This document shows positions 63,268 to 64,000 of a stretch of 64,000 bases of DNA, piece after piece (position 1 is the stretch's first letter; each line of letters opens with the position of its first letter). The stretch is taken from contig NZ_LMFA01000020.1 of assembly GCF_001426565.1 (NCBI RefSeq), positions 256,879-320,878 of the forward strand, given 5' to 3'. A program made the translations under genes and the position numbers. The DNA is from Rhizobium sp. Root482 (GTDB lineage: Bacteria; Pseudomonadota; Alphaproteobacteria; Rhizobiales; Rhizobiaceae). The notes under the pieces were generated by a model, which saw only the letters and a list, made by a program, of their open reading frames with translations, was not told where the DNA came from and did no database searches.

Positions 63268-64000
63268 ATGCTGAAAGTCCTTTCCTGTATCGCAACCGAA
63301 CATGAATACGGTTTGCTGTCGCTGGCCGTGCTGGTCTGCGTCCTCGGCTGCACGCTGACGCTCAGGCTTTATGCCCGGGTCGGGCGCACGGTCGGCGTGC
63401 AGAAGCTGAACTGGCTGTTCATGAGCGGCGTCATCGGCGGCTCCACCATCTGGACCACCCATTTCATCGCCATGCTCAGCTTCAAGTCGTCGCTGCAGCA
63501 CGCCTATGAGCCGGTGTTGACGATGGCGTCGCTCGGCGTGGCGATCGCCGTCACCACGCTTGGCCTGTTCGTCACCGCTCTCAGGAAGTCCGGCCTCACC
63601 GTCGAACTGGGCGGCGCCGTGGTCGGCGCGGGCATAGCGCTCATGCATCATATGGGCATGGCGGCCTACCAGATCGGCGGGCGGCTGGAATGGGACATGA
63701 CCTATTACACCGCCTCGGTCCTGCTTGGCATCGGCTTCGGTGCCTTTGCCACCCACTGCCTTTCGCGGCCCGCAGGCCATTTCTCCCGATATGGCGGCAT
63801 TTCCGGGCTCATTCTGGCGATCATCGCGGTGCATTTCACCGGCATGTCCGCCGTCACCATCGTTCCCGATCCGATGCTGCAGCCCTCGGCGGCGCTCATT
63901 CCCGACACTTTGCTGACGATCATGGTCGTATCGCTGATGTGCGTGATGCTGGGGCTCGGCGCCTCCACCTATGTGATCGATCTCCACACCACCCACCAGG
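63268..64000 (+). CDS. MHYT-domain membrane signalling protein (3' end beyond window)
   Basis: The visible 244 residues are an MHYT sensor domain: seven predicted membrane helices with the motif copies THFIAM, MHHMGM and VHFTGM on their periplasmic ends, whose Met and His residues are thought to bind copper or sense oxygen, CO or NO. ATG 63268 follows GTGTCCC. MHYT domains are usually joined to GGDEF/EAL or histidine-kinase parts, but the output domain is outside the window. It is divergent from rplY. Confidence 0.88.
   Translation, partial: MLKVLSCIATEHEYGLLSLAVLVCVLGCTLTLRLYARVGRTVGVQKLNWLFMSGVIGGSTIWTTHFIAMLSFKSSLQHAYEPVLTMASLGVAIAVTTLGLFVTALRKSGLTVELGGAVVGAGIALMHHMGMAAYQIGGRLEWDMTYYTASVLLGIGFGAFATHCLSRPAGHFSRYGGISGLILAIIAVHFTGMSAVTIVPDPMLQPSAALIPDTLLTIMVVSLMCVMLGLGASTYVIDLHTTHQ

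Overview
The window is a 64 kb, GC-rich stretch of chromosome from an alphaproteobacterium, almost certainly a member of the Rhizobiaceae (Rhizobium, Agrobacterium, Ensifer or a close relative). The markers for this are a NolR repressor, a choline transporter of the ChoXWV type, a fused TrpE-TrpG anthranilate synthase behind a rhizobial trpL leader, a ShmR/HmuR-type haem receptor with a RirA-style iron box, and two kinds of palindromic intergenic repeat that I recall as common in rhizobial genomes. It reads as core chromosome: housekeeping genes dominate and no phage, insertion sequence, CRISPR, tRNA or rRNA was seen. I cannot name the species.

Layout. 1-7.4 kb: a partial polysaccharide deacetylase, NnrU, a YfgM-like TPR protein with the GTPase Der, a KDG-type sugar kinase, an alpha-glucosidase, a decayed toxin-antitoxin remnant and an intact PIN/RHH toxin-antitoxin pair. 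7.4-17.8 kb: adenine deaminase, a branched-chain amino acid binding protein, an omega-aminotransferase, NolR, a HugZ-like protein, choXWV, thymidine kinase and a small cytochrome c. 18.0-25.5 kb: five genes on one strand (coiled-coil protein, unknown soluble protein, AAA+ ATPase, unknown soluble protein, DUF2333 membrane protein), interrupted by a RelE/XRE toxin-antitoxin pair; this is the best candidate here for an undescribed system. 25.7-38 kb: formate-THF ligase, DUF1993, extensin-like protein, haem receptor, trpL-trpE(G), a CDF exporter with queF, a ClpP paralogue, and leuA behind a leucine-rich leader.

38-50.9 kb: an ECF sigma factor with its anti-sigma factor, a TPR protein, a metallophosphoesterase, a Nudix hydrolase, a glutathionyl-hydroquinone reductase, two acetyltransferases and a MoxR/DUF58/DUF4159/large membrane protein operon. 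51-64 kb: DUF1285-CoA pyrophosphatase-CCA transferase, a DUF1059 protein with a general-stress-like promoter, a DUF4168 protein, apt, two MaoC hydratases, and a ychF / acetyltransferase / pth / rplY block split by a solute-binding protein and a GGDEF-EAL enzyme. The window ends inside an MHYT-domain signalling protein.

Regulation visible in the DNA includes transcription attenuation (trp clear, leu likely), tandem palindromes in front of the PIN/RHH pair, an iron box overlapping the haem receptor promoter, a NolR-type box upstream of nolR, a stem-loop between choX and choW, and many intrinsic terminators. All functions are assigned from recognised motifs and context only; no database search was possible.
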